The position numbers were made by a program, and so were the translations under genes. From NCBI GenBank assembly GCA_023392595.1, contig JAEVYU010000005.1, positions 102,399-166,398 on the forward strand: 64,000 bases of DNA, written 5' to 3'. The DNA comes from Bacillota bacterium. GTDB taxonomy: Bacteria; Bacillota; UBA4882; UBA8346. Below the pieces are notes generated by a model, which searched no databases, had not been told where the DNA came from, and saw only the letters and a list, made by a program, of their open reading frames with translations. Positions 42,245-51,872 of this stretch are shown here, piece after piece; position 1 is the first letter of the stretch; the number at the start of each line of letters is the position of its first letter.

Positions 42245-43213
42245 ATGAAAAATAATTGGATCAATGTTTTATTTAAAAAATCTGAATTTTTGACAATGAT
42301 TTTTATCGGCTTATATTTTTTGCTGATTTTCTTAATTAATCGGAGTTTCACCAATTTAGATACTTTAATCAGAATTTTGTTCAATGGTTCAACCTTGTGT
42401 TTGGTAACCCTTGGGGTAAGTATGGTGATTATAACTAAGAACATTGACGTTTCAGTCGGAAGTTTATTGGGGCTGGCCGCCACTTTTGGAGGCGCCGTCA
42501 TAAATGCCACAGGCAGCATACCTTTATTGCTGTTAACAACTATCGGGACCGGCATTCTCGGGGGGTTGTTCAACGGCATGGGAGTTGCTTATTTTGGAGT
42601 CACTTCAATCATCATGACATTGGGGACCATGGCGGTATTCCGCGGTTTACTGGTTGCCTTTACGGGTGGGAAATGGATTCAAACCATCCCTGATTTCTAT
42701 ATGAAATTATCCCATCATACTATTTTTGGGCTGAATTTGATGATTTGGATTGTAATTATCGTAGCGGCAATCCTATGGGTCATCATGTGTAAAACGCGTT
42801 TTGGAAGATATTTTTATGCAGTGGGCGATAACTGTGCAGGGGCCAATTTGCAAGGTATTCCGGTTAAAAAATTTATTGTAATGTCCTATGTGATTTGTGG
42901 ACTGTTAACCGGGATAGCAGCTTCAATTTATATTTCCCAAATGGGCGCGGTGCCCAATACAACGGGTTTGGGTTTGGAAACTCAGGCGATTGCCGCAGCC
43001 GTTATCGGCGGAATCAGCTTGAATGGCGGGAAAGGAAATATAATCGGTGCATTACTTGGCGGTATTTTATTACAGACCATAAACTATTCATTGATCTATT
43101 TAAAGGTGCCCGGTTATTGGAATAATGCCATTTCCGGGTTTATGCTGCTTGCAATCATCGTTGCCAGTTCGCTTGTACAGCAAAACGCTTCACGGAATAA
43201 AAAGAAGGCCTAG
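42245..43213 (+). CDS. lsrC: AI-2 importer permease LsrC
   Basis: 322 residues, CUT2/RbsC-type permease with about ten membrane segments. Conserved parts are NIDVSVGSLLGLAATF, TLGTMAVFRGLLV and AAAVIGGISLNGGKGN. AAGGAGG inside the lsrA end precedes ATG 42245, so the earlier frame extension to 42212 is rejected. It forms the channel with LsrD. Confidence 0.92.
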   Translation: MKNNWINVLFKKSEFLTMIFIGLYFLLIFLINRSFTNLDTLIRILFNGSTLCLVTLGVSMVIITKNIDVSVGSLLGLAATFGGAVINATGSIPLLLLTTIGTGILGGLFNGMGVAYFGVTSIIMTLGTMAVFRGLLVAFTGGKWIQTIPDFYMKLSHHTIFGLNLMIWIVIIVAAILWVIMCKTRFGRYFYAVGDNCAGANLQGIPVKKFIVMSYVICGLLTGIAASIYISQMGAVPNTTGLGLETQAIAAAVIGGISLNGGKGNIIGALLGGILLQTINYSLIYLKVPGYWNNAISGFMLLAIIVASSLVQQNASRNKKKA

Positions 43214-43263
43214 CAAATGCTGAATTCGCGGCTCATTAAATTGAGAATAAGGTAGGTAAAGTC

Positions 43264-44250
43264 ATGAAGATATTTAATAACTGGAAAATGACATTAATTA
43301 TCCTGATTTGCTTGGAATTTGCAATATTCGGCTTTCTAGACAGTAAATTTTTGGATATCGATAATTTACTTTATAGTGTCGGTGATTTCCTGTATATTGC
43401 CCTTGCTGCATTGCCCATGACTTTAGTCATAGTGACCGGAGGTATTGATATATCTGTCGGTGCAACCATGGGCCTGTCATCGATAGTAACAGCCTTATTA
43501 TGGTATTCCGGTACGAACATTTGGGTCGCGCTATTATGCGGTTTGGTATCAGGCGGTTTAGCAGGATTATTAAATGGGTGGTTAATTCTGCTTACTCGTG
43601 TGAATCCTTTGGTTATTACTTTGGGAAGTAGCTTTCTCCTTTCCGGGGTAGCGCTGATTTTGTCGGGATTGGCTGGTGCTACCGGTTTTGAAGGTATCAG
43701 CGGCTTACCCGAGTCTTTTTCGAACATTGCCAATGGAATGATCTTCAATATTCCAAATCCGGTTTGGATTTTACTTTTCTTCGCTTTGATTTTTTATGTG
43801 ATACTTCATAGGACGAAGTTCGGCAGATATCTGTTTTTACTGGGGACTAACCCGGAAGCTGCAAAATATTCAGGCTTCGATACCATTAAATTAACCCTGG
43901 CGACTTATATGATTATGGGGGTGGGAGCAGCTTGCAGCGGAATAATGTTGACTTCATATTTCACCTCCGCCCGGGCGGATTTAGGTTCCGATTCACCTCT
44001 ATCGGTAATTACTTGCGTAGTACTGGGGGGAGCCAGTATTTATGGCGGGAGGGGGAGCATTGTCAATACTTTACTTGCCAGTTTCTTGATTGGCTATCTT
44101 AAATACGGGTTGCAAATGATACGGGTTTCTTCAGAAGCCACCAATATTTATTTGGGTTTGCTTTTAATCACCGTTATTGCAGGACGTCATTTTTGGGGAG
44201 AATATGCGAATTATCGTAAGAATGTTAAGGTCTTACATGCGGCAAAGTGA
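43264..44250 (+). CDS. lsrD: AI-2 importer permease LsrD
   Basis: 328 residues, second CUT2-type permease. GGIDISVGATMGLSSIV, TLGSSFLLSGVAL and VVLGGASIYGGRGSIV are the family's paired motifs. It is 50 bp after lsrC; the gap is short enough for one operon. Together with LsrC it forms the transmembrane part. Confidence 0.91.
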   Translation: MKIFNNWKMTLIILICLEFAIFGFLDSKFLDIDNLLYSVGDFLYIALAALPMTLVIVTGGIDISVGATMGLSSIVTALLWYSGTNIWVALLCGLVSGGLAGLLNGWLILLTRVNPLVITLGSSFLLSGVALILSGLAGATGFEGISGLPESFSNIANGMIFNIPNPVWILLFFALIFYVILHRTKFGRYLFLLGTNPEAAKYSGFDTIKLTLATYMIMGVGAACSGIMLTSYFTSARADLGSDSPLSVITCVVLGGASIYGGRGSIVNTLLASFLIGYLKYGLQMIRVSSEATNIYLGLLLITVIAGRHFWGEYANYRKNVKVLHAAK

Positions 44251-44330
44251 GTTACCGGTTCGCTTTTTAAATGATTTCCGGTCGTTGATGGGAGCGGGCC
44301 GGCTCAAATAAAAAATAGGGGGAAATGGTA

Positions 44331-45389
44331 ATGAAAGGAATGAGAAAGTCTCTCCGTGCTGTAATGGTATTAGCTGTATTATCATTGGTATTAGGTTCAA
44401 TGACAGGTATGGCTGCCCAGAAGAAGTTGAAATTCTATTTTTTACCGAAAATGATTGGTGAGAACTTCTTTGAAGTGGCTGGGGAAAATGCTGTTGAACA
44501 AGGAAAGAAACTCGGTGTGGAAGTAATTTATGATGGGCCTTCCGCAGCTTCGGTTTCTGAGCAAGTTAAATTCATCAATACCGCAATTAGCATGGGTGTT
44601 GATGCCATCCTGCTTTCGTCGAATTCACCGGAGGGATTGAACCAGGCCCTGAAACGTGCCAAATCGAAGGGTATTTTAGTTTTGACCTGGGATTCGGATG
44701 TAAACCCGGAATATCGAAATTTTTATGTTAATCAAGGAACCCCGGATATTTTAGGAAAACTTTTGGTTTCGATGGTTGAAAATCAAGCGGGAGAAGCCGG
44801 CAAAGGTAAATTAAAAGTCGCTTTCCACTACTCTTCTCCAACAGTTACCGACCAAAACGCTTGGGCGAATGTAGCCAAAAAAATTATCCAAACCCAACAC
44901 TCTAACTGGGAAATTGTAACGACTCAATACAGTGATATGGATTTTCCGAAAGCAGTATCCACCGGAGAACAGATTTTGAAAACTTATCCCGATGTAAATG
45001 CCATTATTTGTCCCGATTCAACCGCGTTTCCGGGAACTTCAAAAGCTTTAGAAAACTTAAATAAGGGCGGCAAGGTTATTGTGGTCGGCTTCTCTACTCC
45101 AAGCGTAATGAAGCCCTATATTGAAAGAGGCACTATCGCTCAGGGAGCTCTATGGGATTGCGGACTCCAAGGCGCTGCAACTGTCTATGTCGCACATCAA
45201 ATTTTAACCGGCAAAAAGTTTACAGTCGGTTCTTCATTTAGTATGCCCGGCGTGAACGGTAATTTTAATATTCTTCCAAACTCTGCTCAAGGCTACGACA
45301 AAAAATACGACAGGAAAGACAACGGCTTAATCATCCTTCCCGAGAGATTGATTTATAATAGTTCGAATATTAATTCCTATAAATTTTAA
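44331..45389 (+). CDS. lsrB: AI-2 binding protein LsrB
   Basis: 352 residues. A Sec signal peptide (basic start, then a hydrophobic core ending GSMTGMAA-Q) is followed by a periplasmic-binding fold. AI-2 contact positions known in enteric LsrB are seen: Lys in PKMIG, Asp in LTWDSD, Asp-Gln in TVTDQNAW, Pro in CPDS. The position of the enteric Ala222 is Ser here. The signal peptide has no lipobox Cys, unusual for binding proteins of monoderm Bacillota. ATG 44331 is 8 nt after AGGGGG; ATG 44325 is too close. Confidence 0.92.
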   Translation: MKGMRKSLRAVMVLAVLSLVLGSMTGMAAQKKLKFYFLPKMIGENFFEVAGENAVEQGKKLGVEVIYDGPSAASVSEQVKFINTAISMGVDAILLSSNSPEGLNQALKRAKSKGILVLTWDSDVNPEYRNFYVNQGTPDILGKLLVSMVENQAGEAGKGKLKVAFHYSSPTVTDQNAWANVAKKIIQTQHSNWEIVTTQYSDMDFPKAVSTGEQILKTYPDVNAIICPDSTAFPGTSKALENLNKGGKVIVVGFSTPSVMKPYIERGTIAQGALWDCGLQGAATVYVAHQILTGKKFTVGSSFSMPGVNGNFNILPNSAQGYDKKYDRKDNGLIILPERLIYNSSNINSYKF

Positions 45390-45469
45390 TATACTTTTCG
45401 GAGTATTATTTTGATTGGATAAGAAAATTTAAGCAACCGCTTAAGAGAAGTTTGTTGAATCAAAAACTA

Positions 45470-45506
45470 AATTGAGGCTAATTGCAAATTGCGATTAGCC
45501 TCAATT
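45470..45506. terminator. Hairpin after lsrB
   Basis: AATTGAGGCTAAT and ATTAGCCTCAATT form a perfect 13-bp stem with an 11-nt loop. No long T run follows, so termination is likely but not certain. Confidence 0.6.
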
Positions 45507-45603
45507 CGTTAGTGGATTTAAAAAAATGCAAAAAAGGGATTTTGGTCTTTTTGTGGAATCAATTTACGTTATTTGGGAGTCCAAAAGTGGAGGGATTGGA
45601 AAA

Positions 45604-46983
45604 ATGAAAGCCTGGAGCGGCCGTTTTCAGAAAGACACCGGGGCTTTGATGGATGATTTTCATTCGTCCATCGGATTTGATTGCCGGTTAGCGGAGGAAG
45701 ACATTCAAGGCAGTATTGCTCATGCCAATATGTTGGGTGACTGCAATATTATCAAACGTTCCGAGGCTGATACCATCATCATCGGACTAAAAAAAATCCT
45801 GGAAAAAGTTAAGAGCGGTCAAGTCGAATGGGATGTTAAGGCGGAAGACATCCATATGAATATTGAAAAACTATTAATTCAGGAAATCGGGGAACTGGGC
45901 AAGAAACTTCATACAGCCCGCAGCCGTAACGATCAAGTGGCTCTGGATGCCCGGCTGTATGTCCGCACAGAGATTGCCGGGATTCAAAACCAGTTGCAGG
46001 AACTATTAAAGGTATTGCTGGAAATGGCTAAGCGGGAGCAAGCTACCATTTTACCCGGATACACTCATTTGCAGCGGGCTCAGCCTATCTTGCTGGGGCA
46101 TCATTTATTGGCATACTTTGAGATGTTTAAACGGGATTTTGAAAGAGCAAACGATTGTCTGAAACGGGTCACGGTTTTGCCGCTGGGCGCAGGAGCGCTG
46201 GCCGGAACCGGTTTTGAAACCAACCGTCATCAAATCGCTGAGGAACTTGGGTTTCCAGAAGTGGCGCCCAATAGTCTGGATGCGGTAAGCGATCGGGATT
46301 TTGTCGCTGAATTCATTTTTCTGATTTCTTTATCCATGATGCACTTGTCGCGGTTTAGCGAGGAATTGGTGTTATGGTCATCCATGGAATTCGGTTTTGT
46401 GGAAATGGATGACGCCTATAGTACCGGTTCCAGCATCATGCCGCAGAAAAAAAACCCCGATGTCGCCGAGTTGGTGCGGGGAAAAACCGGCAGGGTTTAT
46501 GGGGACTTAATAGGAATTTTGACAATGCTCAAAGGGTTGCCGCTTGCGTATAATAAAGATATGCAAGAAGATAAAGAAGCGTTATTTGATGCGGTGGATA
46601 CCCTGAAAGGCTGTATCGGCATTTTTATCCCCATGTTGCAAACGTTGGTTTTCAAAAGAGAAAAAATGCTGGATGCAACCAAGGACGGATATTTAAATGC
46701 GACGGATTTGGCTGACTATTTGGTGGCCAAGGGGTTGCCCTTCCGGTCGGCCCATTCCATCGCCGGAAAATTAGTGCATTATTGCATCGAGAAGCAAAAA
46801 AGGCTTGAAGACTTAACTCTGGAAGAATTTCAGGCCGCTTCCACCTTGATTGAAAAAGATGTTTATGAAAAACTGGATATTCAAAATGTAGTTGCAGTAA
46901 GGGATTCCTATGGAGGAACCTCCCATAAGCAAGTACGGTTCCAATTGAATGCGGCAATGGAATGGCTGGATAGTCTCAAATAA
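45604..46983 (+). CDS. argH: Argininosuccinate lyase
   Basis: 459 residues, usual length. GSSIMPQKKNPD is the fumarase/lyase superfamily signature; HTARSRNDQVA and PGYTHLQRAQP are the other two conserved regions of ArgH. It splits argininosuccinate into arginine and fumarate. Start at 45604 (MKAWSGRF) after GGAGGGATT; a longer ORF to 45526 is not family-like. argG is not adjacent. It is 13 bp before lysC, likely one transcript. Confidence 0.95.
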   Translation: MKAWSGRFQKDTGALMDDFHSSIGFDCRLAEEDIQGSIAHANMLGDCNIIKRSEADTIIIGLKKILEKVKSGQVEWDVKAEDIHMNIEKLLIQEIGELGKKLHTARSRNDQVALDARLYVRTEIAGIQNQLQELLKVLLEMAKREQATILPGYTHLQRAQPILLGHHLLAYFEMFKRDFERANDCLKRVTVLPLGAGALAGTGFETNRHQIAEELGFPEVAPNSLDAVSDRDFVAEFIFLISLSMMHLSRFSEELVLWSSMEFGFVEMDDAYSTGSSIMPQKKNPDVAELVRGKTGRVYGDLIGILTMLKGLPLAYNKDMQEDKEALFDAVDTLKGCIGIFIPMLQTLVFKREKMLDATKDGYLNATDLADYLVAKGLPFRSAHSIAGKLVHYCIEKQKRLEDLTLEEFQAASTLIEKDVYEKLDIQNVVAVRDSYGGTSHKQVRFQLNAAMEWLDSLK

Positions 46984-46996
46984 GGATGGTCAAGGA

Positions 46997-48187
46997 ATGG
47001 AAATTATTGTCCAAAAATTTGGCGGTACTTCCGTAGCTACCGATGAGGGCAGGAGCAGAGCTGCGGCCAAAGTTATCAAGGCCATCGAAGCAGGGTATTC
47101 GGTTGTAGTCGTTGTTTCGGCGATGGGCCGCAAAGGAGAGCCTTATGCCACGGATAGTTTAATCCATTTGGCAAAAGATATCGAAAAGCAGGTGGATTCC
47201 AGGGAGCTTGATTTATTGGTATCCTGCGGTGAAATCATATCCACCGTCATGATGGCTCAAACGTTGGAAAAATGTGGGCATGCCGCTATTGCTCTTACCG
47301 GTGGCCAAGCGGGCGTCCTGACGGATCAAAATTTCGGGGAAGCCCAAATCATCGGGATAAATCCGGAAAATATTTTAAGACATTTGGGAGAGGGCAAGGT
47401 TGTTGTGGTAGCGGGTTTTCAAGGGATTACCGCCGGCGGAGATATTACCACCCTCGGCCGCGGCGGCTCCGATACGACCGCGACAGCATTAGGAGCCGCG
47501 TTAGAAGCGAAGATGGTCGAGATTTATACCGATGTGGACGGAGTGATGACGGTTGATCCCCGGATTATTCCCGATGCCAAAATTTTGCGGGAACTTACCT
47601 ATCGGGAAATTTGTGAAATGGCCAATCAAGGCGCCAAAGTCGTTCACCCCCGGGCGGTGGCCATAGCCAGGGATAAGAAAGTACCGGTCAAAGTGAAAAG
47701 TACTTTTTCGGATGACGGGGGTACCTTGATTCATGACGGGGAAACTTCCCGGATTATTACCGGAATAGCGCATCAGACCGGTCTCGGGTTGGTACTGGTG
47801 AAGGGGAAAAACGGACAGCTCACTTCCGAGGATCCGGTGAAGGTTTTCAAAAAATTGGCTGAAAGCTCCATCAGTGTTGATATGAACTCAGTTTCCGCGG
47901 GTCAGGTTAGTTTTATTGTGAAGCAGGAAAATTTGGGGAAAACGGGTGATTTATTATTACCCTTTGGTTATGATGTCGAACTATTGCCTCATACCGCTAA
48001 AATAGCCCTTATTGGCACTGGAATGCAGGATGTGCCGGGAATCATGGTTAGAGTTGTTGAAACTCTGCATAAGCACAGGATCCGCTTATTGCAAACCGTT
48101 GATTCCGAAATCACCATCTCTTGCCTGGTGTTGGAGAGTCAAATCTCGGAGGCCATTAAAGTATTATATCATGAGTTTGGTTTATAA
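46997..48187 (+). CDS. lysC: Aspartate kinase
   Basis: 396 residues: kinase domain (VQKFGGTSVA, GRGGSDTTATALG, TDVDGVMTVDPR) and a C-terminal pair of ACT domains (GLVLVKGKNGQL; ALIGTGMQDVPGI), which normally bind lysine or threonine as feedback inhibitors. First step of the Lys/Thr/Met and diaminopimelate pathways. Start at 46997 (MEIIVQKFGG) follows an AAGGA-type site; a longer frame to 46949 overlaps argH and is not family-like. Confidence 0.95.
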   Translation: MEIIVQKFGGTSVATDEGRSRAAAKVIKAIEAGYSVVVVVSAMGRKGEPYATDSLIHLAKDIEKQVDSRELDLLVSCGEIISTVMMAQTLEKCGHAAIALTGGQAGVLTDQNFGEAQIIGINPENILRHLGEGKVVVVAGFQGITAGGDITTLGRGGSDTTATALGAALEAKMVEIYTDVDGVMTVDPRIIPDAKILRELTYREICEMANQGAKVVHPRAVAIARDKKVPVKVKSTFSDDGGTLIHDGETSRIITGIAHQTGLGLVLVKGKNGQLTSEDPVKVFKKLAESSISVDMNSVSAGQVSFIVKQENLGKTGDLLLPFGYDVELLPHTAKIALIGTGMQDVPGIMVRVVETLHKHRIRLLQTVDSEITISCLVLESQISEAIKVLYHEFGL

Positions 48188-48208
48188 AATGAATGGGAGT
48201 GATTATAA

Positions 48209-48730
48209 GTGGACTACAAGTCATTAATCCGGGAAGTGCCCGATTTCCCCAAAAAGGGCATAAGCTTTAAAGATATTACCACCTTGCTGAAAGACGGCCC
48301 GGCCTTACGGCAGGTTACGGATGAGCTGGCTGCTTATTTTGCCGACCTCAAGCCGGATGTTATCGTGGGCGCCGAGTCACGCGGTTTTTTATTGGGAGCC
48401 CCTCTGGCCTATAAAATGGGTTGCGGACTGGTTGTTGTCCGTAAACCCGGGAAACTTCCGGCCGCCGTGGCGAAAGTGTCTTACCAATTGGAGTACGGCG
48501 AGGATTCGTTGGAAATTCATCTGGATTCGATTAAAGCAGGTCAAAGAGTGTTGATTGTCGATGATTTACTGGCAACCGGAGGCACCATGGCGGCCACGGC
48601 CGAGCTGGTTAAAAAGCTTCAAGGTGAAATCGTGGGTTTTGCATTCCTGATTGAACTGGATGATTTGAAAGGTCGCCAAAAATTGGAACCCTATGAGGTC
48701 TATAGTATGGTTCATTATGAAGGTGACTGA
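48209..48730 (+). CDS. apt: Adenine phosphoribosyltransferase
   Basis: 173 residues. VGAESRGFLLGAPLAY and the PRPP-binding VLIVDDLLATGGTM identify Apt, which salvages adenine to AMP. Its GTG start has GGGAGTG upstream. Close behind lysC (21 bp). The length and the FPKKGISFKDITTLL beginning are standard. Confidence 0.95.
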   Translation: MDYKSLIREVPDFPKKGISFKDITTLLKDGPALRQVTDELAAYFADLKPDVIVGAESRGFLLGAPLAYKMGCGLVVVRKPGKLPAAVAKVSYQLEYGEDSLEIHLDSIKAGQRVLIVDDLLATGGTMAATAELVKKLQGEIVGFAFLIELDDLKGRQKLEPYEVYSMVHYEGD

Positions 48731-48854
48731 AGGTTATTAGCTGCTGGCCAATGGGCTATTGGCTAGTGAGGTTGTGAGTTTAAGCTTAAGCCGGAAGTGA
48801 ATAGCCAAAAGTTAAAAGCTAAGAGTATCAGTAAATTGAAGGTGAAGGCCCAAC
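48731..48854. other. Short intergenic region with degenerate repeats
   Basis: Contains several partial copies of the motif AGCTATTGGCT / TTGGCTA-like words; nothing I can name. It holds the ribosome binding site of the next gene only at its end. Confidence 0.35.
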
Positions 48855-49274
48855 ATGCCAAGTTATGATTTTTTGAATTTGCCAAAGCAAAACCCCGATC
48901 AGTTATCACCCGCAGTGTGGGCTTATATAGGGGATGCAGTATATGAACTCTTTATACGGTGCCATATTCTTTCCGGTGGACCGGCAAAAACCAAGACGCT
49001 GCACCGGGAAGTGACCACAATGGTAAGGGCTTCATTTCAGGCCGGCCTGGTAACCAAGTTGGAATCTTCCCTATCCGAAAACGAACTGGAAATTTTGAAA
49101 AGGGGCCGCAATGTCAAGAGTGGGCATATTCCTACTCATACCGATGTGCTAACTTACCGTCACAGTACGGCATTTGAAGCCCTGATCGGTTACTTGTACC
49201 TGCGGGGCGAACATCAACGGCTAAAAGAATTGTTGGAGCAAGCGGTAAGTTTGGCGGCAACAGCGGATAATTGA
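48855..49274 (+). CDS. mrnC: Mini-ribonuclease III
   Basis: 139 residues, RNase III catalytic domain without the dsRNA-binding domain. LSPAVWAYIGDAVYELFIR and STAFEALIGYLYL hold the two acidic motifs (GDAV-E, EAL-GYLYL). It matures 23S rRNA in Bacillota. It stands before rlmB, the usual order. Confidence 0.93.
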   Translation: MPSYDFLNLPKQNPDQLSPAVWAYIGDAVYELFIRCHILSGGPAKTKTLHREVTTMVRASFQAGLVTKLESSLSENELEILKRGRNVKSGHIPTHTDVLTYRHSTAFEALIGYLYLRGEHQRLKELLEQAVSLAATADN

Positions 49275-49302
49275 TGAAACAATCAATGAATTAAATTTCC
49301 AG

Positions 49303-49332
49303 CCAACTTGAAACCATCAGGTTGGTTTTTTT
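49303..49332 (+). terminator. Intrinsic terminator after mrnC
   Basis: CCAACTTG pairs with CAGGTTGG (8 bp, one G-U), then a run of seven T. Confidence 0.85.
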
Positions 49333-49464
49333 ATGACGGTGATTCTCTTTGACAAATAATCAATAGCTTCTTTGGTTATAATTTGGTAAAATAGAAAACG
49401 ATAATGAATTGCAGATGTTGCGGATATAGACAAATATCCGAGAAAGAATGGGGAATAGAGCGGC

Positions 49465-50229
49465 ATGGCGGAACAAATCGAAGGAAGAAACCCGGTATTG
49501 GAAGCTTTACGGGCCGGGCATGAACTGGTAAAAATCTATATTTTAAAAACCGAATCTCAAACCGGACCGCTGAGGGAGATTACAGCCAAAGCATTGCAAA
49601 AAGGGATTCCCGTCAATCAAGTGGACAATCAGGTGTTGGACAAAATGGCGGTGACCCGCAACCATCAGGGAGTCATCGCGATGGCGGCCGATTGGAAATA
49701 CGCTTCATTACAGGATATTTGGACCCGGGCTGCCGAAAAAGGGGAACCCCCGTTTTTTTTATTCCTCGACGGAGTGGAAGATCCGCAAAATTTAGGTTCC
49801 ATTATTCGGACAGCCGAAGCTTCGGGAGTCCATGGGATTGTGATTCCGGAACGCCGGGCGGCCGGGCTTACAGCGGTGGTAGGCCGGGCTTCGGCCGGCG
49901 CGATTGAACATATTCCGGTGGTACGGGTTACCAATTTATCTAAAACCATGGAAGATTTGAAAAAAGAGGGTCTATGGTTTACGGGAGTGGAGATGGATGG
50001 GGACAAAGAAGTCCAGTGCTCCGATCTTAAAGGACCCATGGGCCTGGTTCTCGGGGGAGAAGGGAAAGGAATATCCCGTCTGGTGAGGGAACATTGCGAT
50101 CAGGTCGTCCGAATTCCCATGTGGGGCCGGATTAATTCATTAAATGTCGCGGCTGCAACGGCGATTTCTTTATATGAAGTAAGGCGCCAGCGCGGGTTTG
50201 GCGGCGAGCCCTCAAACAGCGGGAAGTGA
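49465..50229 (+). CDS. rlmB: 23S rRNA 2'-O-methyltransferase RlmB (TrmH/SpoU family)
   Basis: 254 residues. The N-terminal substrate-binding part (EGRNPVLEALRAG) and the SPOUT knot domain (DGVEDPQNLGSIIRTAEA, VLGGEGKGISRLV, PMWGRINSLNVAAAT) are typical. It methylates a guanosine of 23S rRNA. The usual yacP (NYN-domain) gene does not follow; sigH comes next after a long gap. Confidence 0.94.
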   Translation: MAEQIEGRNPVLEALRAGHELVKIYILKTESQTGPLREITAKALQKGIPVNQVDNQVLDKMAVTRNHQGVIAMAADWKYASLQDIWTRAAEKGEPPFFLFLDGVEDPQNLGSIIRTAEASGVHGIVIPERRAAGLTAVVGRASAGAIEHIPVVRVTNLSKTMEDLKKEGLWFTGVEMDGDKEVQCSDLKGPMGLVLGGEGKGISRLVREHCDQVVRIPMWGRINSLNVAAATAISLYEVRRQRGFGGEPSNSGK

Positions 50230-50834
50230 ATGGAGAAGCAGTCAACAGAAGCTAGCGGCACGCGCCGCTAGTGTTTCAAAATCAGCGAATAATGTTTGAA
50301 TTCGGCAAGTTTAAATGTGACTGAGTTTTTGAAGTTACTTGCCGGATTCAAGTTGAAATAACAGTTGGAATGCCAAACTTTAGTGGATTATGAAATGATG
50401 CGGTATTAAAACGGTAATTTACATATTGTATTTTGGGGATGAGAATGATACAATTGCAAAAAAAGTGGTCACTGAGATTTCATTTCAAATGAAGTAATCA
50501 TACGCAATTTCCCTCAGAATGAAATGCCTTTCAAAAGAAACTGTAGTAATTTTCCATTCCCTTGACGTTCAAATATCTGCTATTGTATAATATTCTTATG
50601 CTATTTTGGACATGCTTTTTTGTCAAATTTTGAACCGGTTTCCTAAAACCTCAATCCGGCATGTAAGGAACAAAATTTCTTCCATTGCGTTACAACTTAC
50701 TGGATTGATGTTTTACCAACGTGGTTGGTTTAACCGACAATAGTTGGTTACAGAATCCGCCAAGTTTCGCTTTGGGAAATCTGAAAACTGCTTGCTGGAT
50801 TCGTGTTAAAATAACAGCCGGAGGCGATTGTAAC
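50230..50834 (+). other. 600-bp upstream region of sigH with hairpin and promoter
   Basis: Contains a hairpin CTAGCGGC/GCCGCTAG at 50252-50271 and the promoter at 50562-50591 (listed separately). Two stretches resemble each other: around 50335-50370 and 50780-50820 both carry a GCTGGATTC-like word, then TAACAG. This looks like a partial duplication; no gene was seen. Confidence 0.5.
50562..50591 (+). promoter_or_regulatory. Promoter upstream of sigH
   Basis: TTGACG, 18 bp, TATAAT, the best promoter in the sigH leader. It implies a 5' leader of over 200 nt. Confidence 0.65.
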
Positions 50835-51488
50835 GTGGGGGCAAAACCACAAAGAGATGTTGCTGAGATATATGATGTGATGTTAGATGAAACAATCGTT
50901 GAAGCTGCTCGAGAAGGCGACGACGCCGCCCAAGAATACCTGATTAATAAGTATAAAAATTTTGTACGAGCCAAAGCCCGGTCTTATTTTTTGATCGGCG
51001 CTGATCGGGAAGATATTATTCAAGAAGGTATGATTGGACTTTACAAGGCAATTCGTGACTTTCGCAACGATAAGTTGGCTTCTTTCCGTGCATTTGCCGA
51101 GTTATGCATTACTCGTCAGATTATTACTGCGATTAAAACTGCCACCCGCCAGAAACATATTCCGTTAAACTCCTATGTATCGCTGAACAAACCGATTTAC
51201 GATGAAGAATCGGATCGGACATTGCTTGATGTGCTCTCCGGGAACAAAGTAACGGATCCTGAAGAATTGGTCATCAGCCGCGAAGAATTTGTCGATATTG
51301 AACATAAAATGGGTGAATTCTTAAGCGATTTGGAGTGGAAAGTTTTAATGTCTTACCTGGATGGTCATTCCTATCAGGAAATCGCCAAAGATTTGCGCAG
51401 GCATGTCAAATCGATTGATAATGCATTGCAAAGAGTTAAACGCAAATTAGAACGTTACCTGGAAAAAAGGGAAGAGATTAATAGCTAA
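50835..51488 (+). CDS. sigH: RNA polymerase sigma-H factor (early sporulation)
   Basis: 217 residues, usual SigH length. Region 2: DREDIIQEGMIGLYKAIRDF; region 4: YLDGHSYQEIAKDLRRHVKSIDNAL. It directs entry into sporulation and competence genes. The start is GTG 50835 with GGAGG 10 nt upstream; the ORF continues upstream but not as SigH. Its presence is the best evidence in the window that the organism sporulates. In most Bacillota rpmG, secE and nusG follow it; here accessory DNA does. Confidence 0.96.
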   Translation: MGAKPQRDVAEIYDVMLDETIVEAAREGDDAAQEYLINKYKNFVRAKARSYFLIGADREDIIQEGMIGLYKAIRDFRNDKLASFRAFAELCITRQIITAIKTATRQKHIPLNSYVSLNKPIYDEESDRTLLDVLSGNKVTDPEELVISREEFVDIEHKMGEFLSDLEWKVLMSYLDGHSYQEIAKDLRRHVKSIDNALQRVKRKLERYLEKREEINS

Positions 51489-51506
51489 GATATGCTGGAG
51501 CATACT

Positions 51507-51608
51507 AGTAAAACGTTCTCTAAATAACTACGCAATGATTGTGAACGTTTTACTTAAGTAGAGCGTATCTTCCCATTTCTGATTATCATTTATTTACGAT
51601 ACGCTCTA
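51507..51608. repeat. Two perfect hairpins after sigH
   Basis: AGTAAAACGTTC/GAACGTTTTACT (51507-51554) and TAGAGCGTATC/GATACGCTCTA (51559-51608), 12- and 11-bp perfect stems with ~25-nt loops in tandem. They may end the sigH transcript or be the edge of an insertion. Confidence 0.6.
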
Positions 51609-51697
51609 CTAGAGCGCGGTTGTTGATTGATAATCTGTGCCCCATAAGAGGGCGGCGAAGTCAGATGGTTTCAATGAACATGATTGTCCGATGAGAA

Positions 51698-51724
51698 AAG
51701 TCCTTCCGGTTGGAGGGCTTTTTT
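51698..51724 (+). terminator. Intrinsic terminator without an evident upstream gene
   Basis: AAG-CCTTCC pairs with GGAGGG-CTT (one bulged U), then TTTT. It lies some 200 bp after sigH with no ORF in between, so a small RNA or a relic is possible. Confidence 0.6.
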
Positions 51725-51824
51725 GCTTTGGCAGACCGGAGGAGCGGCTATGAGCCAATGTCATCAGGCTATCATGGATAAATTTCCCAAAATTCTCGGG
51801 TCTAAATGCCGACCTCTCACCCGG

Positions 51825-51872
51825 CCTCTCCCCGACGCAGTGTTTCAATGACGGCTATTCGACGGGGAGAGG
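51825..51872. repeat. REP-like palindrome
   Basis: CCTCTCCCCG (51825-51834) and CGGGGAGAGG (51863-51872) with flanking TCACCC / GTGTGG partially paired. Related words recur at 51955-52013 (GGAGAGGGCGGGGTGAGG). Intergenic repeat family, no coding signal. Confidence 0.5.
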
